From contig CAUJFM010000124.1 of NCBI GenBank assembly GCA_963169595.1, positions 1-18,492 of the forward strand: a stretch of 18,492 bases of DNA. The letters are read 5' to 3'. The DNA is from Bacteroidota bacterium. Its GTDB lineage: Bacteria; Bacteroidota; Bacteroidia; Flavobacteriales_F; PHOS-HE28. Both the position numbers and the translations under genes were made by a program. How positions within the stretch are numbered: the stretch's first letter is position 1; each line of letters begins with the position of its first letter. The notes beneath the pieces are model-generated. The model was not told the DNA's origin. It did no database searches and saw only the letters and a list, made by a program, of their open reading frames with translations. Shown here piece by piece: positions 1 through 8,027 of the stretch.

Positions 1-3000
1 GGCGCAGGCGGCGCTGCAGGCGGTCTCGATGGCGCCGTCCTGCACGGGCACACCGGCCTTCTTGGCGGCGAGCTTGCCGGCCTGGATGCTCTGCACGCAC
101 ATGCTGCACTTCTCGATCACACCGCGGCCACGCACCGTCACATCCGGGTTCAGCACCATGCGGCCCAGATCGTCCCAAGCGGGGTTCACCTCGGCGAACT
201 TGTCGGTGACGTAGTTGAACCAGTTGAAGCGACGCACCTTGTAGGGGCAGTTGTTCGCGCAGTAGCGCGTGCCGATGCAACGGTTGTAGGCCATCTGGTT
301 GAGACCCTCGTTGCTGTGCGTGGTGGCGGCCACCGGGCACACCGTTTCGCACGGAGCGTGGTTGCAGTGCTGGCACATCACCGGCATGAACACCACTCGC
401 GGGGTCTCGCTGGGCACCTCCATCTTGAGGTACATGTCGATCTTGCCCAGGTCCTCCTCCTTCGCGCGCTCCTTGGTCATGTCGGAGCTGTAGTAGCGGT
501 CCAGGCGCAGCCAGTGCATCTCGCGGCTGCGGCGCACCTCGTCCTTGCCCACCACGGGGATGTTGTTCTCGCTGTTGCAGGCGGTGATGCACGCCCCGCA
601 GCCGATGCAGCTGTTGAGGTCGATGCTCAGGCCCCAGCGGTGGCCCACGCCTTCCACGGCGTGCTCCTCCCACAGGTCGAACTCCAGCACGGACTTCTTG
701 TCCAGCGCGTTGATCTTGCCGTCGCCGTTCACGTCCTCGTGCACGGCCAGCTGGTGCGGGTGGTTGTAGGCGTTCTTGTCGCCGGCCTTGTAGGTCTTCA
801 GCGAGGTCTCCTTCACCACACTATGGCGGTCCATGTGGGTGAGGTGGGTCTGCGTGATGGCCACGGGGTAGGTGGCACCGGTGGCGGCCACCGTCACGTT
901 CAGCACCTCGTAGCTCACCGTGCCCTCGGCCACGCGGGCCAGGGGGTAGGCGTTGCGGCCCACAGGCTTGAACTCACCGTTGTGGTCGGTGGTGCAGGCC
1001 GCACGGCCCACCTTTTCACCGTTCTCGCCACGGCCGTAACCGAGGGCCACAGCGATGGTGCCGGGTTTCTGGCCGGGCACGGGCACCACGGGCAAGGTCA
1101 GCTCGCGGTCGCCGGCCTTCACTGTCACGAGGCTGGCCGGGGCCTGCTCGCCGAGGTACATGTTGAGGCCCAGCTTCTCCACGTCCGACGGCGCCATGCA
1201 CACGTAGTTGTCCCACGTGATCTTGGTCAGCGGATCGGGCATCTCCTGCAGCCAGGGGTTGTTGGCGTGCTGGCCGTTGCCGATGGCCTCGGTGGTGTAG
1301 TGCGCAAGCTCCCACTCACCGGCACCACTGGCGGCCTGCTTGGCCGCGGCGGCGGCGGCGGCCACATCACCGGCGAAGGTCACTGCGGTGGGCGTGGCCA
1401 CATAGGCCTGGTACACGCCGTCGTGCACGGCCTGGTTCCACCGGTCCGCGAAGGGCATGGTGGAGCCGTGGCTGGCCAGGTTGGCCTCCCAAGTGGACTT
1501 GATGAAGCTGTGCCAGGAGGCGTAGGAACCCGTCCAGCGCAGCAGGCTCTCCTGCCACTGGCGCGTGTCGAAGAGGTTGCGGATGGCGGGCTGGGCCAGC
1601 GCGTAGTGGCCCACCTTGGGCATGAAGTCGTTCCAACTCTCCAGGTAGTGGTGGTCCGGGCAGGTCCACTGGCACAGGCTGGCGGTCTCGTCGGCATAGC
1701 CGCTGAAGCTCACCGAGAGGTCCACCTTGCCCAGGCCGGCCTTGAACTCGGCGGCGTTGGGCAGGCTGTAGGCGGGGTTCACACCGGCGATGAGCAGCGC
1801 GCCCACGGCACCGGCGTTCATGTCCTTCACCAGCTTGGCCACGGCGGCGTCATCCCCCTGCTTGAAGTAGGTGTGTCCATCGAGGTCGATGGTGCTGCCG
1901 TAGTTGCCGAGCATGCTGTTGATGCTGTTCACCAGCACCTGCACGCCTTCGTTGTTGCTGCCGGCCATCACCACGCTCCGGCCCTTCGCGGCCCACAGGG
2001 CGTCGGCGGCCTTGGCGGTGGCGGCATCGATCTCGGCCTTACTGCCACCCACGGGGGCCGCACCGGCCTTCTTCGCGATGTGGTCGTGCAGGCTGATCAC
2101 GGCCAGGGGCAGCTCGCTCAGCTTCAGGGGCACGCGTACATCGGCGTTGGCGCCCGTGAGGCTCATGCGGGCCTCGAACTGGAAGTGCTTGTTCATGGCA
2201 CCGTCCGGATCGCGGCGGTTGGCGTACTGCCAGGTGTGCTCACCGGTGCTGCCCCAGCTGCTGAGGAAGTCGGCGTCCACGCTCACGATCACGTCGGCCT
2301 TGGTCAGGTCGTACGAGGGCATCACCCGCTTCCCGAAGCTCTTCAGGTTCGCGTTGGTGAGGCCGCTGTAGCTGATGGCATCGTACTGCACGTGCTCCAC
2401 CGTGGGGAACTTGGCCTGCAGGGCGGCCACGGCGGCCTTCGTGCTGGGGCTGATCACCGTGCCGGTGAGCACCACGATGCGCTTACCTGCGGCGGCGGTG
2501 GCACCGAGCTTGTCGGTGATGGCCTTGTCGGCATCAGCCCAGGTGGTGGGCACCAGTCCTCCCTCACCCTTCTGCATGGGGGCCTTCAGGCGCTCGCCGT
2601 CGTACAGCGACAGCACGGAACTGTTGATGCGGGCATTGATGCTGCCCTTGCCCACCTTGGGGTTGTGGTTGATGCCGAAGCGGGGGTTGCCCTTCACGTG
2701 GATGGGGCGGCCCTCGCGGGTCTTCACCAGCACGCTGGCGAAGTCCTCGCCATCATAGAAGGTGCTGGCATACCAGTTGGCCACGCCCGGGGTGATGTCC
2801 TCGGGCTTGTTCACGTAGGGGATCGACTTGACCACCGGGGTCTCGCAGGCGGCCAGGGTGGCGGCGCCCAGGGAGAATCCCAGGAACTTCAGGAAGTCGC
2901 GGCGGCCAGTGCTGGCGCCTTGGAGCTTCGGATCACCGAGCACCTGGTCGATGGCCAGGTCCTGCGGGAACTCGTTCTCCCGTCCCTTGATCGCTTCGGG

Positions 3001-3048
3001 GTGCTGATGCAGGTCCCCGAGGTCCATCCAGTATCGCTTCGTCGACAT
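1..3048 (-). CDS. actB: Alternative complex III subunit ActB, iron-sulfur/molybdopterin-oxidoreductase-like (3' end beyond window)
   Basis: Periplasmic subunit of alternative complex III, which oxidises menaquinol and passes electrons on through haems and Fe-S clusters. 1016 residues are visible and the C-terminus lies off the left edge. A cytoplasmic leader of about 48 residues precedes an internal Tat motif (RR at 49-50, then DFLKFLGFSLGAA), as in the family named TAT-variant-translocated molybdopterin oxidoreductase. LAAC at 65-68 could be a lipidation site; a lipidated ActB is reported, as I recall, in the Flavobacterium johnsoniae structure. Residues about 80-780 are the molybdopterin-oxidoreductase-like half, which in characterised ActB carries no cofactor. 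The ferredoxin-like half has cysteines at 814, 817, 820, 824; 892, 895, 900, 904; 924, 930, 934; 981, 984; and 1011, 1015, fitting several cubane-type clusters. The frame is open at every place I translated. The start lies 20 bases after the actA stop, so the two are probably cotranscribed. Confidence 0.95.
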   Translation of the reverse strand, partial: MSTKRYWMDLGDLHQHPEAIKGRENEFPQDLAIDQVLGDPKLQGASTGRRDFLKFLGFSLGAATLAACETPVVKSIPYVNKPEDITPGVANWYASTFYDGEDFASVLVKTREGRPIHVKGNPRFGINHNPKVGKGSINARINSSVLSLYDGERLKAPMQKGEGGLVPTTWADADKAITDKLGATAAAGKRIVVLTGTVISPSTKAAVAALQAKFPTVEHVQYDAISYSGLTNANLKSFGKRVMPSYDLTKADVIVSVDADFLSSWGSTGEHTWQYANRRDPDGAMNKHFQFEARMSLTGANADVRVPLKLSELPLAVISLHDHIAKKAGAAPVGGSKAEIDAATAKAADALWAAKGRSVVMAGSNNEGVQVLVNSINSMLGNYGSTIDLDGHTYFKQGDDAAVAKLVKDMNAGAVGALLIAGVNPAYSLPNAAEFKAGLGKVDLSVSFSGYADETASLCQWTCPDHHYLESWNDFMPKVGHYALAQPAIRNLFDTRQWQESLLRWTGSYASWHSFIKSTWEANLASHGSTMPFADRWNQAVHDGVYQAYVATPTAVTFAGDVAAAAAAAKQAASGAGEWELAHYTTEAIGNGQHANNPWLQEMPDPLTKITWDNYVCMAPSDVEKLGLNMYLGEQAPASLVTVKAGDRELTLPVVPVPGQKPGTIAVALGYGRGENGEKVGRAACTTDHNGEFKPVGRNAYPLARVAEGTVSYEVLNVTVAATGATYPVAITQTHLTHMDRHSVVKETSLKTYKAGDKNAYNHPHQLAVHEDVNGDGKINALDKKSVLEFDLWEEHAVEGVGHRWGLSIDLNSCIGCGACITACNSENNIPVVGKDEVRRSREMHWLRLDRYYSSDMTKERAKEEDLGKIDMYLKMEVPSETPRVVFMPVMCQHCNHAPCETVCPVAATTHSNEGLNQMAYNRCIGTRYCANNCPYKVRRFNWFNYVTDKFAEVNPAWDDLGRMVLNPDVTVRGRGVIEKCSMCVQSIQAGKLAAKKAGVPVQDGAIETACSAACA

Positions 3049-3068
3049 GCGCGGCGCGGTGTTCGGTC

Positions 3069-4409
3069 TTAGTAGTGGCACTTGGCGCATTCCCAGCCGC
3101 CAAGCTCCTTCACACTGATCTTGTCGTCCTCCAGGTATTGCTTGAGCTCGCGGTGACCCAGGTCGGTCTCGTGCAGGCGGCTCATCACCTCATCGTAGTA
3201 GCCGTTGCCGGCCATCTTCACTTCCTTCTGGTTGTGGCAGTCGATGCACCAGCCCATGGTGAGGGGCGCCCACTGCTCGGCCACGTCCATCTTCTCGTCG
3301 ATGGGACCATGGCACTCCTGGCATTCGATCTTGCCCACGGCCACGTGCTGGGCGTGGTTGAAGTAGGCATGGTCGGGCAGGTTGTGCACCTTCACCCACT
3401 TCACGGGCTCCTCCTTGCCGGTGTATTTCTTCTCCACGGGGTCCCAGCCCACGGCCGCGTAGATCTTGGCGATCTCCTTGGTGCCCTCGGGCGTACGGCC
3501 CTGGTCCACCGCGGTGTGGCAGTTCATGCAGACGTTGGTGCTGGGGATGCCCGCGTGCTTGCTCTTCTCGGCGCTGCTGTGGCAGTACTGGCAGTTGATG
3601 GCCAGGTTGCCCGCCTCCACCTTGCCGGCGTGCAGGGTGTGGTTGAAGAGGATGGGCTGCTCGGGCTTGTAGTGCTCCACCTCGTCACCGCCGTACACCC
3701 CGATCACCCAGGCGGCGTCCCAGAGCTTCAGCACCAGGAAGACCACGAAGAAGAGGCCGATGATGCTGGCGAAGGCCTTGTTGTTCCAGGCCCACTCGCG
3801 GATGCGCTGGCCCATGGTCATGTCCGGCAGGGGCTGCTTGCCTTCGGCCTCCTGCACGGCATTGGCCAGGCTCTTCTTCACCCCGCCGAGGCTGAGCGCC
3901 ACCACCAGGAAGAGGAGGGCCAGCACGGTGAGCCAAGGCCAGATGGGCCCCGCATCGGTGGGACCTTGAGGAGCACCAGGCTGTGCACCACCGCCTGCGG
4001 CCGTCTTCGGAGCGGGCGGGGCATAGTTGTCAGCATAGTACAGGATGGCGTCGATCTCCTCGTTGGTGAGGGCCTGCGGCGTCATCACGCTCTTGTTCCA
4101 CTTGTTGAACAGCTCGTTGGCGTAAGCGTTGCCGGTCTTCAGGTAGTCCGTGCTGTTCTTGATCCAGGCGTAGATGTCGCCCTTGCCTTCCCAGCGGGCG
4201 CGAGCGCCTTTGATGGCCGGACCGGTGAGGTCCTTGTCAGGCTTGTGACAGGCTCCACAGTTGCCCTTGAAGAGCTTTTCCCCCTTGTCGTACAAGGCTT
4301 GGTCGGCAGGCTGGGCCTGCGCAACGGAAAGCACAAGGGTCAGGAAGATGGAAAAAGCGGCGTGGAGAAGCCCGGTGGAACGTTTGGAAATCCTTGCTAC
4401 AAGCGGCAT
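3069..4409 (-). CDS. actA: Alternative complex III subunit ActA, multihaem cytochrome c with fused N-terminal cytochrome domain
   Basis: Membrane-anchored periplasmic cytochrome c of alternative complex III. The frame is open up to an ATG at 4454, but I place the start at 4409: it begins with a good signal peptide (MPLVARISKRSTGLLH then a hydrophobic run ending AQAQ), and the upstream ATG would lie at or before the transcript start predicted from the TAnnTTTG box at 4452-4459. The product is then 446 residues. Six CxxCH motifs are present: CGACH (51-55), CQYCH (273-277), CMNCH (294-298), CQECH (363-367), CIDCH (388-392) and CAKCH (441-445). The first lies in a separate class I cytochrome domain, followed by an Ala/Pro/Gly-rich linker and hydrophobic segments at about 155-175 and 211-231. 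The last five match the pentahaem ActA core. The mono-haem part may correspond to a separate subunit (ActE-like) in other species, which is inference. It is the first gene of the act cluster seen here. Confidence 0.94.
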   Translation of the reverse strand: MPLVARISKRSTGLLHAAFSIFLTLVLSVAQAQPADQALYDKGEKLFKGNCGACHKPDKDLTGPAIKGARARWEGKGDIYAWIKNSTDYLKTGNAYANELFNKWNKSVMTPQALTNEEIDAILYYADNYAPPAPKTAAGGGAQPGAPQGPTDAGPIWPWLTVLALLFLVVALSLGGVKKSLANAVQEAEGKQPLPDMTMGQRIREWAWNNKAFASIIGLFFVVFLVLKLWDAAWVIGVYGGDEVEHYKPEQPILFNHTLHAGKVEAGNLAINCQYCHSSAEKSKHAGIPSTNVCMNCHTAVDQGRTPEGTKEIAKIYAAVGWDPVEKKYTGKEEPVKWVKVHNLPDHAYFNHAQHVAVGKIECQECHGPIDEKMDVAEQWAPLTMGWCIDCHNQKEVKMAGNGYYDEVMSRLHETDLGHRELKQYLEDDKISVKELGGWECAKCHY

Positions 4410-4451
4410 TCCGAGCAGTTTTGGAGGGACAAGGGCCCTTGGGACCGGCGG

Positions 4452-4459
4452 CAAAAATA
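4452..4459 (-). promoter_or_regulatory. Candidate -7 promoter box for actA-actB
   Basis: On the minus strand this reads TATTTTTG, an exact match to the Bacteroidota -7 consensus TAnnTTTG. It ends 42 bases before the chosen actA start at 4409, which leaves room for a short leader. No convincing TTG-type -33 element is visible 17-23 bases upstream. Confidence 0.5.
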
Positions 4460-4514
4460 GTCGGGGAAGCGATCGGGGGACGGTGCATGGACCTGCTTGC
4501 CATGGGGATGTCTC

Positions 4515-4535
4515 TATTTAGAGCATGTCTAAATA
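4515..4535. promoter_or_regulatory. 21-base inverted repeat, putative operator between actA and the SPOR gene
   Basis: Two perfect 8-base half-sites, TATTTAGA (4515-4522) and TCTAAATA (4528-4535), flank a 5-base spacer GCATG. It lies 55 bases upstream of the actA -7 box and 53 bases upstream of the box for the divergent SPOR gene, so a bound protein could affect either promoter. It is strikingly AT-rich in a GC-rich setting. There is no T-tract on either side, so a terminator is unlikely. The TTTAG/CTAAA half-sites recall DtxR/MntR-type metal-regulator operators, but that link is only a guess. Confidence 0.5.
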
Positions 4536-4588
4536 AGCTGCGTCCCATCGGGGCACCCCAAAGCACCCTTCCCACACGCCCTGCGGCA

Positions 4589-4596
4589 TACTTTTG
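4589..4596 (+). promoter_or_regulatory. Candidate -7 promoter box for the SPOR-domain gene
   Basis: TACTTTTG matches the Bacteroidota -7 consensus TAnnTTTG exactly. It ends 16 bases before the ATG at 4613, so the predicted transcript would have a leader of only about 10 bases. No clear -33 element is seen. Confidence 0.5.
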
Positions 4597-4612
4597 GCCT
4601 CCCTCCCACCCG

Positions 4613-5074
4613 ATGCGTCGCGCGCTTCTTCTCACCGCTGCAATTGGTCTGGCCGCCTGGAGCCAGGCACAGGACGACCAGCGGCTGTTCCAACCCCACC
4701 GGCCTTCGCCGCAGGTGGTGGACACGCCGGTGACCGAACGTCCCACGGCGCTCACCGTCACCGTGGACCCGCGCATCGAGACCACCATGGCGCGCTATGC
4801 CGAGCTGGAACATCCGCAGCAGGGCTACCGGGTGCAGATCTTCCTGGGCGATCGGAAGACCGCCGAGGAGACCAAACGCACCTTCCTCCAGAAGTACCCG
4901 GACGTACCGGTATACCTCAGCTACCTGGCCCCCAACTTCCGCCTGCGGGTGGGCGACCTGCGCACCCGGCTGGATGCCGAACGGACCCTTACCGAGCTGC
5001 GCACCGACTATCCGGGCAGCTACATCGTGCCGGACGAGATCGGCATGCCGAAGCTGCCGACGCCCGCGCCCTGA
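4613..5074 (+). CDS. Small secreted SPOR-domain protein
   Basis: Predicted 153-residue exported protein. The start at 4613 gives a clean signal peptide (MRRALLLTAAIGLAAWSQAQ, cleavage expected after SQA or AQ) and sits just after a TAnnTTTG box; the frame is open further upstream, but that extension overlaps the actA promoter region and lacks a signal. Residues about 20-70 are a Pro/Thr-rich linker. Residues about 72-145 look like a SPOR fold: GYRVQIFLGDRKTAEETKR, a PVYLSYLAPNFRLRVGD strand pair, then RLDAERTLTELR and GSYIVPDEI. SPOR domains bind glycan strands of peptidoglycan lacking stem peptides, often near division sites. Whether this copy does so is inferred from the fold only. It lies alone on the plus strand, convergent with infB and divergent from actA. 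A link to either is not shown. Confidence 0.85.
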   Translation: MRRALLLTAAIGLAAWSQAQDDQRLFQPHRPSPQVVDTPVTERPTALTVTVDPRIETTMARYAELEHPQQGYRVQIFLGDRKTAEETKRTFLQKYPDVPVYLSYLAPNFRLRVGDLRTRLDAERTLTELRTDYPGSYIVPDEIGMPKLPTPAP

Positions 5075-5133
5075 GCGCGCCGGGCAGCCTTTGCTTTTCC
5101 AGCTCACCGCGTTCTCCGACCCGGTGGAAATGA

Positions 5134-5159
5134 AAGGACCGGTCCATGGACCGGTCCTT
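5134..5159. terminator. Perfect 26-base palindrome, probable bidirectional terminator between infB and the SPOR gene
   Basis: The 13-base arm AAGGACCGGTCCA is followed directly by its exact reverse complement. As RNA it would form a GC-rich stem with a CATG loop. It lies 59 bases after the SPOR stop and 40 bases after the infB stop on the other strand, where convergent transcripts must end. On the infB side it is followed by TTCATTTCC, a weak U-rich tail; the plus-strand tail is poorer. Each arm also contains the shorter palindrome GGACCGGTCC. Confidence 0.65.
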
Positions 5160-5199
5160 CCTGCTCGTATGATCGGCCTCCAGGGCCGGTCGCCTGTGA

Positions 5200-7959
5200 T
5201 CAATCGGCCAGCGTGCGCTTCACCTCCTCGATGGTGAAGGCCTCCACGATGTCGCCGACCTTGATGTCGTTGAAGTTCTTGATGGAGAGGCCGCACTCGT
5301 AGCCGTGGGTCACCTCCTTCACGTCGTCCTTGAAGCGCTTCAGGGCATCGATCTCGCCGGTGTACACCACGATGCCGTCGCGGATCAGGCGCACGCGGTA
5401 CTGGCGGGTGATCTTGCCGTCGAGCACGAAGCAGCCGGCCACGGTACCCACCTTGGTGATCTTGAAGACCTCGCGCACCTCGGCCGAGCCGGTGACCTTC
5501 TCCACCTCCTTCGGCGCCAGCATGCCTTCCATGGCCTGCTTGATCTCCTCGATGGCGTCGTAGATGATGGAATAGAGGCGGATATCGATCTCCTCCGTCT
5601 CGGCCAGCTTGCGGGCACCCGGGGTGGGACGCACCTGGAAGCCCACGATGATGGCGTTGGAGGCCGTGGCGAGCAGCACGTCGCTCTCGGCGATGGGGCC
5701 CACCGCGCGGTGGATCACGTTCACCTTGATCTGCTCGGTGCTCAGCTTCAGCAGTGAATCGGTGAGGGCCTCCACGGAGCCGTCCACGTCGCCCTTCACG
5801 ATCAGGTTCAACTCCTTGAAGTCGCCGATGGCGAGTCGGCGGCCGATCTCGTCCAAGGTGATGTGTTTGTGGGTGCGGATGCCCTGTTCGCGCTGCAGCT
5901 GCTGGCGGCGGGTGGCGATGGTGCGGGCCTCGCGCTCGTCCTCGAACACATGGAACTGGTCACCGGCGTTCGGCGCACCGTCCAGGCCCAGGATGGAGAC
6001 CGGCGTGGAGGGCGGTGCCTCGGCCACGCTCTGGCCACGCTCGTTGAACATGTTGCGGATGCGGCCGCTGTACTGACCGGCGAGGATGATGTCGCCCTTG
6101 CGCAGCGTGCCCGAATCCACCAGCAGGGTGGTGACATAGCCGCGGCCCTGTTCCAGGGTGCTCTCGATCACCACACCGTGGGCGCGCTTGCCGGGGTCTG
6201 CCTTCAGGTCGAGCATCTCGGCCTCGAGCAGCACCTTCTCCAGCAGCTGGTCCACACCCATGCCCTTCTTGGCACTGATCTCCTGGGTCTGGAACTTGCC
6301 ACCCCACTCCTCCACCAGGATGTTCATCTGCGAGAGCTCCTCGCGGATCTTCTCCGGGTTGGCCTGGGGCTTGTCGATCTTGTTGAAGGCGAACACCATG
6401 GGCACGCCGGCGGCCTGCGCGTGGTTGATGGCCTCGCGGGTCTGGGGCATCACGCTGTCGTCCGCCGCGATCACGATGATGGCGATGTCGGTGACCTGCG
6501 CACCGCGGGCACGCATGGCGGTGAAGGCCTCGTGACCGGGGGTGTCCAGGAAGGTGATCCGCTTGCCGTTCTCCAGCATCACGCTGTAGGCACCGATGTG
6601 CTGGGTGATGCCACCGGCCTCACCCGCGATCACGTTGGCCTTGCGGATGTGATCGAGCAGGGAGGTCTTCCCGTGGTCCACGTGACCCATCACGGTGACG
6701 ATGGGCGGGCGCGGTACCACGCGGGCGGGATCATCGGCCTCCTCGCCCAGGTTCTCCTGCACCTCGGCACCGACGAACTCCACCTTGAAGCCGTACTCCT
6801 CGGCGATCACCGAGAGGGTCTCGGCATCGAGGCGCTGATTGATGCTCACCATCATGCCCAGCGCGAAGCAGGCCTTGATGATGTCCGTGACGGGCAGGCC
6901 CATCATGGAGGCCAGTTCGCTGGCGGTCACGAACTCGGTGACCTTGAGGGTCTTGCCGGCCAGTTCGCGCGCGGCCTGTTCCTCCTCCATGCGCTGGTAG
7001 CGCTGGTCACGCTTGTCGCGGCGCAGCTTGGAGCCCTTGCTCTTGCTGCCACCGGTGAGGCGGGCGAGGGTCTCGCTCACCTTGCGCTTCACGGCGTTCT
7101 CGTCCAGCTCGCCGGGGCGGCCGGTGGAGGGGGCATTGCGCTGCTCCTGCTGCACGGCGCGGTCCACGTTCACGGGACCGGGTTTCACGATGCGTTTGCG
7201 ACGGCCGCGTTCGGCGTCGGAACCGGGGCGTTCGGTGGGCTTGCGCTCCTTTTCCACGGGCAGTTCGATCTTGCCCAGGGTCTTCAGGCCGGCCAGCTTC
7301 TGCACGCTCACGCGGATGGTCTCCGGTCCGGTGGGTGCGGGGGGAGCGGCAGGCGCTTCGGGTGCGGCCGGGGCGGCGGGTGCCTCCGGTGCGGGTTCGG
7401 GGGTGGCGGCGACCACGGGGGCCGGGGCCTCGGGAGCAGGTGCTTCGGCGGCGGGCTCCTCGGCCTTGGCGGCCTTCTTGGTGGCCTTCTTCGGCTTGTC
7501 CAGGTCGATCTTGCCCAGGGTCTTCGGGCCCACGGCCTTCTCCACCCTGGCCTTGATCACCTCGGGCTCGGCCGGCGCGGCAGGCTCCGCAGGGGCCACG
7601 GGGGCGGGGGGTGCAGGGGCGGGGGCCTCCGGCTCGGGGGCCTTCGCCTTGGGCTCGGGCTTGGGAGCGGGCGCGGGCGTGGCGGCGGGGGCCTTCGCTT
7701 CGGGCTTGGGAGCGGTCAGGGCGATGGTCTCACGCTCCTGGCGCTGCTGCACCACCTGCTGGCTCTTGGCCTTGATCTCCTTGTCCGTGCCGAACTCGGC
7801 CTGCAACAGGTCATAGAGATCACCCGGGATCTTGGTGTTCGGGTTGCTCTCCACCTTGTGGCCCTTCTTTTCGAGGAACTCCACGACCGTGTGCAGGCCG
7901 AGGTTGAATTCCCGCGCCACCTTGCTCAGTCGTAGTCCTTTGTCCGTCGCTTCGCTCAT
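5200..7959 (-). CDS. infB: Translation initiation factor IF-2
   Basis: GTPase that places initiator fMet-tRNA on the 30S subunit and promotes 50S joining; cytoplasmic. 919 residues, within the range for the long Bacteroidota forms. The N-terminal IF2_N-type helix region is at about 8-45 (LRLSKVAREFNLGLHTVVEF). A long Ala/Pro/Glu-rich linker spans about 85-210. The conserved core starts near 335. The G-domain motifs are intact: G1 GHVDHGKT (425-432), the switch region around GGITQHIGAY (449-458), G3 DTPGHE (472-477) and G4 NKID (526-529). The C-terminal half carries the beta-barrel and fMet-tRNA-binding domains and ends FTIEEVKRTLAD. The linker contains two related blocks, near 134-157 and 214-240, sharing KTLGKI. 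It is the last gene of rimP-nusA-infB, 68 bases after nusA, and is followed by the palindrome at 5134-5159. Confidence 0.98.
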   Translation of the reverse strand: MSEATDKGLRLSKVAREFNLGLHTVVEFLEKKGHKVESNPNTKIPGDLYDLLQAEFGTDKEIKAKSQQVVQQRQERETIALTAPKPEAKAPAATPAPAPKPEPKAKAPEPEAPAPAPPAPVAPAEPAAPAEPEVIKARVEKAVGPKTLGKIDLDKPKKATKKAAKAEEPAAEAPAPEAPAPVVAATPEPAPEAPAAPAAPEAPAAPPAPTGPETIRVSVQKLAGLKTLGKIELPVEKERKPTERPGSDAERGRRKRIVKPGPVNVDRAVQQEQRNAPSTGRPGELDENAVKRKVSETLARLTGGSKSKGSKLRRDKRDQRYQRMEEEQAARELAGKTLKVTEFVTASELASMMGLPVTDIIKACFALGMMVSINQRLDAETLSVIAEEYGFKVEFVGAEVQENLGEEADDPARVVPRPPIVTVMGHVDHGKTSLLDHIRKANVIAGEAGGITQHIGAYSVMLENGKRITFLDTPGHEAFTAMRARGAQVTDIAIIVIAADDSVMPQTREAINHAQAAGVPMVFAFNKIDKPQANPEKIREELSQMNILVEEWGGKFQTQEISAKKGMGVDQLLEKVLLEAEMLDLKADPGKRAHGVVIESTLEQGRGYVTTLLVDSGTLRKGDIILAGQYSGRIRNMFNERGQSVAEAPPSTPVSILGLDGAPNAGDQFHVFEDEREARTIATRRQQLQREQGIRTHKHITLDEIGRRLAIGDFKELNLIVKGDVDGSVEALTDSLLKLSTEQIKVNVIHRAVGPIAESDVLLATASNAIIVGFQVRPTPGARKLAETEEIDIRLYSIIYDAIEEIKQAMEGMLAPKEVEKVTGSAEVREVFKITKVGTVAGCFVLDGKITRQYRVRLIRDGIVVYTGEIDALKRFKDDVKEVTHGYECGLSIKNFNDIKVGDIVEAFTIEEVKRTLAD

Positions 7960-8027
7960 CGTGCCTGTTGTCCGTTGCTCCTCCTGTTCGCTGGTCGTTG
8001 TCGCGCCGCCTGACCGGTCGGTGCGCC

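Noticed and set aside
1..3048. Possible frameshift or pseudogene state of actB, since several other minus-strand frames are open there
   Set aside because: Translation at many points from 3048 to 1 stays in one frame with family-typical motifs, so the gene looks intact apart from the window edge.
316..3072. Long plus-strand open frame of 918 codons opposite actB
   Set aside because: It is the antisense shadow of a GC-rich gene. Its product is a monotonous His/Val/Ala/Gly mixture, while the minus strand gives clear ActB motifs throughout.
5863..7935. Long plus-strand open frame of 690 codons opposite infB
   Set aside because: Shadow frame rich in Leu/Gly/His; the minus strand encodes an intact IF-2 with all GTPase motifs.
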